32,409 nt of DNA from contig NZ_BDCC01000090.1 of assembly GCF_001613305.1 (NCBI RefSeq), positions 1-32,409 on the forward strand. The letters run 5' to 3'. The translations under genes were made by a program, and so were the position numbers. Origin of the DNA: Nocardia vaccinii NBRC 15922 (GTDB lineage Bacteria > Actinomycetota > Actinomycetes > Mycobacteriales > Mycobacteriaceae). Positions 14,723 to 22,121 of the stretch are shown piece after piece (the stretch's first letter is position 1; every line of letters starts with the position of its first letter). The notes below the pieces were generated by a model. It was not told the origin of the DNA. It worked only from the letters and a program-made list of their open reading frames with translations, and did no database searches.

Positions 14723-16986
14723 GCCCTGGTATACGCGGCCTGCGCGTGCTCGACCTGGGGCTCGGGCTGCCGACCTACCTGGTAGCAAAGCACATGGCTG
14801 ATCTCGGTGCGCAGGTTACCTGCGTCGGACCCGACCCGCTCGAGGGACGCTATCCGGCCCGGGATCTGTGGCGCGCCACTCAGCCGAAAAGGCCGCTGTC
14901 CGCGCTCGATGGCCTCCTCGCGGCGGCCGACGTTGTGCTGATAGGCGGCGAGGACGCACTCGGGGGCGACCGGCAGAAGCCCGACGCCGCAGCACTCGTC
15001 GAGCGCTATCCCCGTCTCGTCGTCCTCGACATCGTGGGCGATGACATGACCCTCGACCACGCGAATGCTCTCGTAGTTCAACGGTTGCCGGCTGACGAGC
15101 TACTTGCACAGGCGCGCAGCGGCATCGTCTTCGAGCACCACGCTGACCGGCCCTTCGTGCTCGGCGTTCGCCCGGCATCCGTCGGCGCCGCCCTTTTCGG
15201 CGCCGTGGGTGTGTGGGCGGCGCTGATCCAACGCCGTCAGACCGGGCGGGGACAGGTTGTGCGGACCAGTCTGGTGCAGGGCGTCACGGCGGTGTTCGGT
15301 GCCTTGGGAATGTTGGCCTCCAAGCCCGATGCCCGTCTGGAGAGCTATCCTCCGCTGGGGGTGCGGCAACTGATCTTCGGCACCGCGGACGGCAAGTTCC
15401 TGCAGGTAGTGCTGGGTGTGCCTGGGGCCGTGAAAAAGCTCTACGACCTGCTCGAGATCGATATCGACGTCGACCCGAACGACCGGGGGGTGCCAGATCC
15501 CCGGCAGACCGATCCTCGAAAGTTCTTCGGCGACCACGATCTGATCGCCCGGGCGGTCGCCCGGTTCGATCGCGACGATCTTCTCGAGCAGCTCCGGGCG
15601 GTCGGCCTGGGCGCCGAACCAGTTCTCGGGCCCGCCGAGTGCTGGTCCGACGAGCACGTGCGTCATGTCGGAGCCATTGACATCGATGTCCAGGGGCGCG
15701 AACACGTCGGTGCGGTGGCCACGGTGCGGCACCGCGATACCACGGCGCCGGCGTCTTCGGCGACCACCGATGGTGATCCATTCGCCGCGCCGCTGGCCGG
15801 GCGCCGGATTCTGGACTTCGGTAGCTTCGTGGCGGGTCCGCTCGCCGGCCGGGTCCTGGCTGACCTCGGGGCCGAAGTTATCAGTGTCGTACCGGCCAAG
15901 CCCGCGCCCAGTCTCACCACTGCTCGCCAGGGGATGGTGTCCAACCGGGGAAAACGGAGCCTGGCGCTCGACATGAAGACAATCGAGGGGCAGCAGATTG
16001 CGCATCGTCTGGCCGCCGACGCCGACGCCGTGATGCACAATTTCCGAGTCGGCGTTGCCAGGCGGCTCAATATCGACCCAGCGACGCTGCAGACCATCAA
16101 TCCGGCCATCGTCACCCTCACCACATCGGCATACGGAACCAGCGGTCCCAAGTCCACCGATACCGGATTCGACATGGTCGTCCAGGCCGTCAGCGGTGTC
16201 GAGCGTCGCGCGGGGGGCCCACACGGTGAGCCCGAGTGGATTCGCACCCCTCTTATCGATTACCTCACCGCGCTCTCCGGCGCTGCTGCCCTTGCGGCCG
16301 CATTCTTCGAGCGAGACGAGGTCGGCGGATCGGTCGAGGCCGAAGTGGACCTGTTGCGATCAGCGTTGCTGATCTTCTCCGACGTCGTGCGTTACCCCGA
16401 TGGGCATATCACCCAGGCGCCGACTCTCGATGAGGAGGGACTCGGCTTTGGCCCGGCGGAACGGTTGTACCGTACTGCCGATGGATGGGTGGCGGTCTCC
16501 GCATCATCGGCGCAGGCCAGGAATGCACTGGCCACAGTCACTGGCACCACCGAACAGGAGCCGGGTGTCTCGCTGGCGCAGTGGTTCTCGGGTCGCGAGA
16601 CGATCGAGGTAATCGATCTGATGCGCGCGGCCGGTGTCGGGGCCGAGGAATGTCGTCGCGACGTCTTCAGATCCTTGTTGGCTGATCCTGTGGCGCACGA
16701 GCGGCAGGCCATCCTCGATATCGAGGATCCGTCCTACGGAATCATCAACAGCTGGTTCGGCGCGGGGGTGCGCTTCTCCCGGGCCCAGGACCTCACCGCC
16801 CCGAAGGCGTCGGCTCCGCGCACCGGAGAACACAGCGGCGAGATTCTCAGCCGCGCTGGGATATCCCCCGACGAGATCGACGAACTGATCGCCGCTGGCG
16901 TCGTTCATGCCCTGCCCGAACAGGCCCCGACATCATCGGCCAGCCGGGCGGATGACCGCCTTGCACAAGTGATTACGAGGAAGTGA
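14719..16986 (+). CDS. Tandem-domain family III CoA transferase (CaiB/BaiF fusion)
   Basis: A 755-residue protein made of two family III CoA-transferase domains, about residues 1-340 and 355-755, roughly twice the single-domain length. Domain 1 has IRGLRVLDLGLGLPTYLVAK and a clear QTGRGQ (174-179). Domain 2 has GRRILDFGSFVAGPLAGRVL (361-380) and NRGKRSLALDMK (409-420). Counting back from the TGxG-type turn, the catalytic Asp position is Asp514 (PLIDYLT) in domain 2 but Ser154 (RPASVGA) in domain 1. Domain 1 is also shorter in its N-terminal core. One active site per chain is therefore likely. The start is GTG, overlapping the PrpD stop, with GGAAGGAG upstream. It probably activates a pathway acid with CoA. 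Confidence 0.92.
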   Translation: MSPGIRGLRVLDLGLGLPTYLVAKHMADLGAQVTCVGPDPLEGRYPARDLWRATQPKRPLSALDGLLAAADVVLIGGEDALGGDRQKPDAAALVERYPRLVVLDIVGDDMTLDHANALVVQRLPADELLAQARSGIVFEHHADRPFVLGVRPASVGAALFGAVGVWAALIQRRQTGRGQVVRTSLVQGVTAVFGALGMLASKPDARLESYPPLGVRQLIFGTADGKFLQVVLGVPGAVKKLYDLLEIDIDVDPNDRGVPDPRQTDPRKFFGDHDLIARAVARFDRDDLLEQLRAVGLGAEPVLGPAECWSDEHVRHVGAIDIDVQGREHVGAVATVRHRDTTAPASSATTDGDPFAAPLAGRRILDFGSFVAGPLAGRVLADLGAEVISVVPAKPAPSLTTARQGMVSNRGKRSLALDMKTIEGQQIAHRLAADADAVMHNFRVGVARRLNIDPATLQTINPAIVTLTTSAYGTSGPKSTDTGFDMVVQAVSGVERRAGGPHGEPEWIRTPLIDYLTALSGAAALAAAFFERDEVGGSVEAEVDLLRSALLIFSDVVRYPDGHITQAPTLDEEGLGFGPAERLYRTADGWVAVSASSAQARNALATVTGTTEQEPGVSLAQWFSGRETIEVIDLMRAAGVGAEECRRDVFRSLLADPVAHERQAILDIEDPSYGIINSWFGAGVRFSRAQDLTAPKASAPRTGEHSGEILSRAGISPDEIDELIAAGVVHALPEQAPTSSASRADDRLAQVITRK

Positions 16987-17369
16987 CCGTGACGATCTCT
17001 GCCACCAGAGTCCGCGTCTGCGCCAGCGCGGACATCGAGGAAAAGGGTCGGCTAGTGCTCGACATCGGGCCGGAGCTGACTATCGGCTTGTTTCGGGTCA
17101 AGGGCAAACTCTATGCCTACCCTAACAATTGCCCTCATATGGGCGGGCCGGTCTGCCAAGGCTTGATCATCGATGGTGTCCGCGAGGTACTCGGTGAGCA
17201 TCAGCAGACCCTGCACCAGGAGTTCGATCCCGAAGACCCGCACATCGTATGCCCCTGGCATGGCTTCGAGTTCTCCATCACCACCGGCCGCCACGCCGGG
17301 GCCGGTCATCCGGTCATGCATAGCATCCCCGTCTCCGAAGAGAACGGTGACGTATATGTGCAACTCTGA
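16983..17369 (+). CDS. Rieske-type [2Fe-2S] ferredoxin with an extended cluster loop
   Basis: A 128-residue small Rieske protein. The cluster ligands are Cys50/His52 (CPHMGGP) and Cys90/His93 (CPWHGFEF). The spacing between the two pairs is 37 residues, about 20 more than the usual 16-17, so an inserted loop (roughly residues 60-85) separates them. It would be a soluble one-electron carrier. Possible partners are the Rieske oxygenase at 4799 and the P450 at 22982. No reductase adjoins it. The GTG start overlaps the CoA-transferase stop (GTGA); a second in-frame GTG lies six bases on. The next small gene overlaps its end by 14 bases. Confidence 0.85.
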   Translation: MTVTISATRVRVCASADIEEKGRLVLDIGPELTIGLFRVKGKLYAYPNNCPHMGGPVCQGLIIDGVREVLGEHQQTLHQEFDPEDPHIVCPWHGFEFSITTGRHAGAGHPVMHSIPVSEENGDVYVQL

Positions 17370-17673
17370 GCAGGCCGCTGTTGCCGATCAGTTGGACGTA
17401 CTGGGCGCCCTCGCCGACCAGTTCGACGCGATCGTTACCGCCGCGCAAGCGGACACCGCGGTGGAGTTCGCCGAGCACGATATTCAGCGGATCACAGGCG
17501 CCGCAATCAGCCTCTACGCCTTGACCCGGGACCGCGGTCAGGTGACGTGTATGCCCGCCGTCGATCCGTCGACCACCGAGATGCTGGTCCTCGTCGCCGA
17601 CTTACTCGCAGCCCACGACATCAACACTTTCGACCTGGCCTTGTGGCTCTCGCACGCCGGCGCCGGACGCTGA
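17356..17673 (+). CDS. Small protein of unknown function next to the Rieske ferredoxin
   Basis: A 105-residue protein I do not recognise. It begins inside the end of the ferredoxin gene (14-base overlap), and the amidohydrolase follows after 34 bases, so it is part of the operon. It is acidic and mostly helical-looking, Ala/Asp/Leu-rich, with repeated hydrophobic heptads (VADQLDVLGALADQFDAI near the N-terminus). It shows no signal peptide, membrane segment or metal motif. A longer frame upstream exists but overlaps the ferredoxin heavily; the ATG at 17356 gives a compact protein. It may form a complex with the ferredoxin or the amidohydrolase (inference only). Confidence 0.7.
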   Translation: MCNSEQAAVADQLDVLGALADQFDAIVTAAQADTAVEFAEHDIQRITGAAISLYALTRDRGQVTCMPAVDPSTTEMLVLVADLLAAHDINTFDLALWLSHAGAGR

Positions 17674-17707
17674 CACAGCCCGAGGTGGCAGCCTCAAGGA
17701 GAACCCC

Positions 17708-18928
17708 ATGATTACCCAACAGACCCCGACTGACATCGTCGTGACACCGCGTCCGGTGCAGCACATCGTCCAGCAGACCGACACTCGTGAAATGCTGGCA
17801 AACGCCCGCAAAGACATCGCCCGCTACGGCCTCGACAAGTACTTCATCGTCGATGTCGACGCCCACCACCACGAACTGCGCTACTGGGACGATGTTCTCG
17901 AATATATCGATGACCCGGTGCTGCGCCGCAATGCACTGGCCATGAACCGTCTGCGCCCTGGGGCGCTCATGGGACACACGCCCGGACTCAACTACCAGGA
18001 CGTGGCTGGACGCATTCCACACTCGAACTCCCACCGGCTCATCGAGGGTGTCCCCGAAGGTCGCTCCGAAGACGTCGAGTTATTGGTACGCGCCATAGAA
18101 TCGATGGGCATCGACCTGCAGGTCATCTTCCCGCAGCCGATGCTCGAGATCGGCCTGCATCCGCAGAGTCACATCGAGGTAGCGCTGACCAAGGCCTACA
18201 CCCGGTGGCTGGTCGACCACACACTCAAAGAGGACCCCCGGATCAAGACGCTGGTGCCGCTGCCATTCGTCGACCCGAAGGCGTGCATCGAAATGGTCAA
18301 CGAGCACGCCGCCAATCCCTCGGTGTTGGGCTTCATGGTCACGAGCCAACGTCACCAAGGCGTCCAACACCGCGACTATATGCCGTTGTATGACCTCATC
18401 CAGGACACCGGAAAGCCGATTGCATTTCACGCTGGTCCGTCGTTCGGCGAGCCGGCATCCAAGGCGCTCAACAAATTCATATCGGTGCACGCGGTAACTT
18501 TCGTGACTTGCAACATCGTGCACATGACCAACTGGATCCTCAACGGCATCCCTGAACGTTTTCCCGGTTTGAAAAGCATCTGGGTCGAGTCGGGGATCGC
18601 GTGGGTCCCCTTCCTCATGCAGCGCCTCGACCACGAATTCCTGATGCGACAGTCCGACGCCCCATTGCTCAAGCGGCTGCCGAGCGACTACATGAAGGAA
18701 TGCTATTACAGCACCCAGCCGATGGAGGCCGACAATCTCAAAGCGCTCGAATACACGATGGAAATTATGGGAGCGGAAGACAACCTGCTCTACTCGTCGG
18801 ACTGGCCGCATTGGGATTTCGACGCACCGAGCTCCATAGCGAGCTTGCCCTTCCTGTCCGAGACCGCTAAGCGCAACATCCTGGGCGAGACGGCCCGCAA
18901 GTTGTTCAACCTGCCTCACGACCTGTGA
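17708..18928 (+). CDS. Amidohydrolase family protein (ACMSD-like superfamily)
   Basis: A 406-residue metal-dependent amidohydrolase-2 family protein. An N-terminal extension of about 45 residues precedes the metal motif DVDAHHH (His53 and His55). A mid-protein PIAFHAGPSFGEP supplies the next His. The C-terminal YSSDWPHWD carries the Asp typical of the family. Relatives decarboxylate aromatic acids (gamma-resorcylate, 5-carboxyvanillate), hydrolyse ring-cleavage products or hydrate them. The sequence alone does not decide between these. AAGGAGAA precedes the ATG. Its neighbours are the Rieske ferredoxin and a small protein upstream and an aldo/keto reductase and ring-cleavage dioxygenase downstream, so it likely prepares or processes the ring-cleavage substrate. 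Confidence 0.88.
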   Translation: MITQQTPTDIVVTPRPVQHIVQQTDTREMLANARKDIARYGLDKYFIVDVDAHHHELRYWDDVLEYIDDPVLRRNALAMNRLRPGALMGHTPGLNYQDVAGRIPHSNSHRLIEGVPEGRSEDVELLVRAIESMGIDLQVIFPQPMLEIGLHPQSHIEVALTKAYTRWLVDHTLKEDPRIKTLVPLPFVDPKACIEMVNEHAANPSVLGFMVTSQRHQGVQHRDYMPLYDLIQDTGKPIAFHAGPSFGEPASKALNKFISVHAVTFVTCNIVHMTNWILNGIPERFPGLKSIWVESGIAWVPFLMQRLDHEFLMRQSDAPLLKRLPSDYMKECYYSTQPMEADNLKALEYTMEIMGAEDNLLYSSDWPHWDFDAPSSIASLPFLSETAKRNILGETARKLFNLPHDL

Positions 18929-19016
18929 CCCCACTGTCTGGACATCGGCTGTCTTCCGCGATCGCGGCACAGAGCCGACCGAAGTGCCTCTGTGGCACAG
19001 AAAGTGCTGTACCGCA

Positions 19017-20054
19017 ATGAAAATGCGTACGATTCCTCGCACCGATCTGACGGTGTCCGAGTTCGCGTTCGGCACCGGCGACAACGCTGGTGGCCTGATC
19101 TACGCCTCGTCCGAGGTCCAGTACCGGATGGTCGAATCGGCATTGCACGCTGGCATCAACTACTTCGACTGTTCGCCTGACTACGGGAAAGGCGCTGGTG
19201 AGGTGAACCTCGGCCGGATTCTCTCGGATATGGGTGTGCGTGACGAGGTGGTGATCGCGACCAAGGTCGAGATCATGCCCGAGGACCTGCATCGGATCGG
19301 CGAGAAGATCGAACAGAGCATCAACGACAGCCTGCTGCGGTTGCGCACAGACCACGTCGATCTGCTGCTCCTGCACAACCCCAGTCGGCTGCAACCCAAC
19401 CTCGATATCCGGGTCTGGACCCCGTTGACGCCTGATCAGGTCCTCACCGAAGTCGCGCCGGCAATGCAGCGCATCCAAGCGTCCGGCCGGGCACGGGCGT
19501 TGGGTGTGTGTGAGGAACGTTCCGAAACCGGCGCGGTCATCCCAATCCTGGACAGCGGCGTGTTCTCCATGCTCTACGCCTGGTTCAACCTCGCCAACCC
19601 GACGTGCGCGCGTCCATGCGCCGGGCTGCCGGACGACGAACAGTATCCCGGTTACTTCGAGGCCGTTCGCCGTAATGATATGGGCGTGGGTGTTATCCGT
19701 CCCCTTGCAGGTGGTGCTCTGACCAGTGCTGTTATCGACGCAGGGGTGGCTGGCCGCCACCCGATATCGGGCGGGCACTATCGAATCAACCCTCACGAAC
19801 ACGAACCCGAACGACGACGAGGCGCTCGGTTTTCGTTCCTCGAGCGCGACGGTCAGAGCTTGGTGGATGCGGCCTACCGCTACATTCTGTCGTTTTCTGA
19901 GGTCACCTCTATCATCGGTGGGTTCTCCGGTCCGGAACATATTGCCGCCGCGGCTGCGGCCTCGGGCAGTCCCGAACTCAGCGCCGAGGACCTCGCTCGG
20001 ATCACGGCAGTTCACGATGCCGGATTTGTCGAAACGATTGGTGCACCGCAATGA
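19017..20054 (+). CDS. Aldo/keto reductase family oxidoreductase
   Basis: A 345-residue aldo/keto reductase using NAD(P)H. The catalytic tetrad is visible: Asp51 and Tyr56 (FDCSPDYG), Lys83 (IATKVE) and His120 (LLLLHNPSR). Near the C-terminus, EVTSIIGGFSGPEHI matches the cofactor-binding end of the family. Members related to L-fucose or aldose dehydrogenases share the GVNYFDTSPxYG-type segment, and some work as dehydrogenases, so oxidation of a semialdehyde or its hemiacetal is possible. The first ATG of the clear family start is at 19017, with another at 19023. The ribosome site is poor. The stop overlaps the dioxygenase ATG (ATGA). Confidence 0.88.
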   Translation: MKMRTIPRTDLTVSEFAFGTGDNAGGLIYASSEVQYRMVESALHAGINYFDCSPDYGKGAGEVNLGRILSDMGVRDEVVIATKVEIMPEDLHRIGEKIEQSINDSLLRLRTDHVDLLLLHNPSRLQPNLDIRVWTPLTPDQVLTEVAPAMQRIQASGRARALGVCEERSETGAVIPILDSGVFSMLYAWFNLANPTCARPCAGLPDDEQYPGYFEAVRRNDMGVGVIRPLAGGALTSAVIDAGVAGRHPISGGHYRINPHEHEPERRRGARFSFLERDGQSLVDAAYRYILSFSEVTSIIGGFSGPEHIAAAAAASGSPELSAEDLARITAVHDAGFVETIGAPQ

Positions 20055-21046
20055 CAGAGGTCATTTTGGGAATCGGTACCTCCCACAGTCCGTTGCTGGC
20101 CATCGAGGGCAGACTGTGGGCGGATCGGGGTCGCGACGACTTGCGTCGCTCCGACCTGCATCTGGCGGACGGCCGCGTTCTGACCTACGACGAGCTGGCT
20201 ATTGAACGCGGTGACCGCTACGCCGAGGACGCCCAGATCGCCCGTTTCGACGAGCAGGCACAGTGGGCCCGACAACGACTCGACGAGATTGCCCGCCACA
20301 TCGAAGACTCGCAAGTCGACACCCTGATCGTTATCGGCGACGATCAGGCTGAGCTGTTCAGCATTGCCCACAACCCGGCATTTGCGGTGTACACGGGTGA
20401 CGAGATCGTGATGCATCCCAAGAACGAGCTGCACCCTGACTTGCCCGAGTGGCACAAAGTCGCCAACCGCGGCTACAGCATGGACACCACCAGCCGCCAT
20501 CGCTCCGATCCTGCGCTCGCCGAAGCTCTGGTCGAAGGATTGATTACGTGCGGTGTCGATGTAGCCGTTGCCACGCAGGTCAAAGACCCAATTGACCACG
20601 GGTTCGGACATGCCTACGGATTCGTGGCCGAACGACTCATCCAGGGCAAAGACATCGCGATCTGCCCGATCCTGCTCAATACGTATTTCCCGCCGAACGT
20701 ACCGACGCCACCACGATGCTTCGAGATCGGCGCATATATCCGCAAGACTGTCGAACAGCTCCCCGGCGACCGCAGAGTGGGCATTGTGGCCTCCGGCGGT
20801 CTGAGTCACTTCGTTACCGACGAGGACCTCGACCAGCAGGTCTTGACCGCGCTGGCCGCTGGGGACGGTGACGCCTTGTCGGCGGTGCCCGTCCAGGCTC
20901 TGCGCTCGGGTAACTCCGAGACCCTCAACTGGATCATGGCCGGTGGCGCGCTCACCCATCTCGATGTCGTGCTCAACGACTACTGCCCCGTCTACCGGAC
21001 CCCAGCCGGTACCGGTATCGGTCTGGCCTTCATGGTGTGGCGGTGA
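20051..21046 (+). CDS. LigB-type (class III) extradiol ring-cleavage dioxygenase
   Basis: A 331-residue single-chain protein of the LigB superfamily, which cleaves catecholic rings beside the hydroxyls using non-heme Fe(II). It begins with GIGTSHSP, where His12 matches the first iron ligand of LigB. VIGDDQAELF (residues 94-103) lies where LigB has YNDHASAF, so the second ligand His61 appears to be Gln99. DHGFGHAYGF and SGGLSHF match the acid/base His regions, and a Glu follows in TDEDLD where LigB has Glu242. No LigA-like small subunit is encoded, as in the LigZ and DesZ single-chain types. It overlaps the genes on both sides. It likely opens the aromatic ring in this pathway. Confidence 0.88.
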   Translation: MTEVILGIGTSHSPLLAIEGRLWADRGRDDLRRSDLHLADGRVLTYDELAIERGDRYAEDAQIARFDEQAQWARQRLDEIARHIEDSQVDTLIVIGDDQAELFSIAHNPAFAVYTGDEIVMHPKNELHPDLPEWHKVANRGYSMDTTSRHRSDPALAEALVEGLITCGVDVAVATQVKDPIDHGFGHAYGFVAERLIQGKDIAICPILLNTYFPPNVPTPPRCFEIGAYIRKTVEQLPGDRRVGIVASGGLSHFVTDEDLDQQVLTALAAGDGDALSAVPVQALRSGNSETLNWIMAGGALTHLDVVLNDYCPVYRTPAGTGIGLAFMVWR

Positions 21047-21465
21047 TCAGGCATATGTCAGCGCGACGTAGCGTCCATGTCGAGGGCCTCGGGCACGGAA
21101 GTCTGCCAATTCCCGTTGCCTCCACGATCGGCGGATTGATCGCCACCGGCGGCATCCGTGGCGTCGACCCGCAGACCGGTGAACTGCCCGACACCAGGGC
21201 CCAACAAGCCCGCCAGATGTTTGCGAATCTCATCCGCGTGATCGAGGAGGCCGGCGGCAACGCCGACACGATCCTCAAGGTAACAGTTTTCGCCACCGAC
21301 CGCTCGGCACGTGCAGACGTCGATCCGCCGTGGATGGAGCTGTTTCCCGACCCGCAGTCACGGCCGGCTCGGCATCTGCAGGTGTGTGATCTGCCGGGCG
21401 GAATGCTGTTGCAGTGCGATGCGCTGGCAGTGCGTATTCAGCAATCGGATGGGGAACCAGGATGA
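21043..21465 (+). CDS. Rid (YjgF/YER057c/UK114) family protein
   Basis: A 140-residue Rid-family protein. Typical features are GLIATGGIRGVDPQTGELP, NLIRVIEEAGGNADTILKVTVF and the conserved Arg in SRPARHLQV. The final segment reads LQCDALAV where classical RidA has a Glu (EIEA), so it is probably a divergent subgroup rather than an enamine/imine deaminase. Rid-like proteins in catabolic clusters can hydrolyse or tautomerise reactive enol or enamine intermediates. The GTG at 21043 is chosen because it overlaps the dioxygenase stop (GTGA); ATG at 21055 is an alternative. The stop overlaps the next ATG. Confidence 0.85.
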   Translation: MIRHMSARRSVHVEGLGHGSLPIPVASTIGGLIATGGIRGVDPQTGELPDTRAQQARQMFANLIRVIEEAGGNADTILKVTVFATDRSARADVDPPWMELFPDPQSRPARHLQVCDLPGGMLLQCDALAVRIQQSDGEPG

Positions 21466-22121
21466 GCGACAACATCATTGAGCGGCTTCGTCAGCTCGAC
21501 ACCGGCACCCTCTCAGATGCCTTGGACCGGCATCAGATCAGCGGAGCGCTGCTCGGGCTGGCCCGGCTGTCCGGACACGAACGCGTCGTCGGACGCGCGG
21601 TCACGGTGCGCCTCGAGGAATTCAGCGGACAGGTGTCGCCGCGACATCTCGGTACCGCAGCGGTCGAGGCGTCCGATGACACCAATGTGATCGTGGTTGC
21701 CAACGCCGGCCGCACACATGCTGCGGCATGGGGTGGCATTCTGGCGCGGGCAGCCAGCCGACGCCAGGTCGCGGGTGTCGTTGTCGATGGCGTATGTCGA
21801 GATCTCGACGAGATCCGAGAGTTCGGGCTGCCGGTGTATGCGCGCGGCGCGGTGCCTGTCTCGGCGCGCGGACGCGTCGTCGAAGCAGGGTGGTCAGAGC
21901 CGGTCACTTTGTGCGGGGTAACGGTGGCTCCAGGCGACTATGTGCTCGCCGACGCCAGCGGTGTCGTCGCCGTCCCGGCCGCCGACGTGGAGGGGGTCCT
22001 CGAGACCGCAGAGCAGATCGCCTCTCTCGAACACCAGATGGTCACCGCAGTCGAGTCCGGCACCCCTGTGTCCCAGGTGATGGGTCGCAACTATGAACTG
22101 ATGACGGAGAAGAGCAGATGA
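21462..22121 (+). CDS. RraA-like / HMG-CHA aldolase family protein (copy 2)
   Basis: A 219-residue RraA/aldolase-family protein. The signature VVDGVCRDLDEIREFGLPVY (about residues 106-125) carries the Arg-Asp pair followed by the acidic residue of the RDxxE/D motif. Of the three copies in the window this is the best match to the full motif. AWGGILARAASRRQVAG just before it matches the substrate loop region. The likely role is retro-aldol cleavage of a 4-hydroxy-2-oxo acid to pyruvate, the step after a LigJ-type hydratase. ATG at 21462 follows GGGGAACCAGG and overlaps the Rid stop. It overlaps copy 3 (ATGA), and the two may form a mixed oligomer. Confidence 0.88.
   Translation: MSDNIIERLRQLDTGTLSDALDRHQISGALLGLARLSGHERVVGRAVTVRLEEFSGQVSPRHLGTAAVEASDDTNVIVVANAGRTHAAAWGGILARAASRRQVAGVVVDGVCRDLDEIREFGLPVYARGAVPVSARGRVVEAGWSEPVTLCGVTVAPGDYVLADASGVVAVPAADVEGVLETAEQIASLEHQMVTAVESGTPVSQVMGRNYELMTEKSR

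Noticed and set aside
15100..16224. Long minus-strand open frame of 374 codons
   Set aside because: It lies wholly antisense to the CoA-transferase fusion, which has clear domain motifs; no motif or ribosome site supports the antisense frame.
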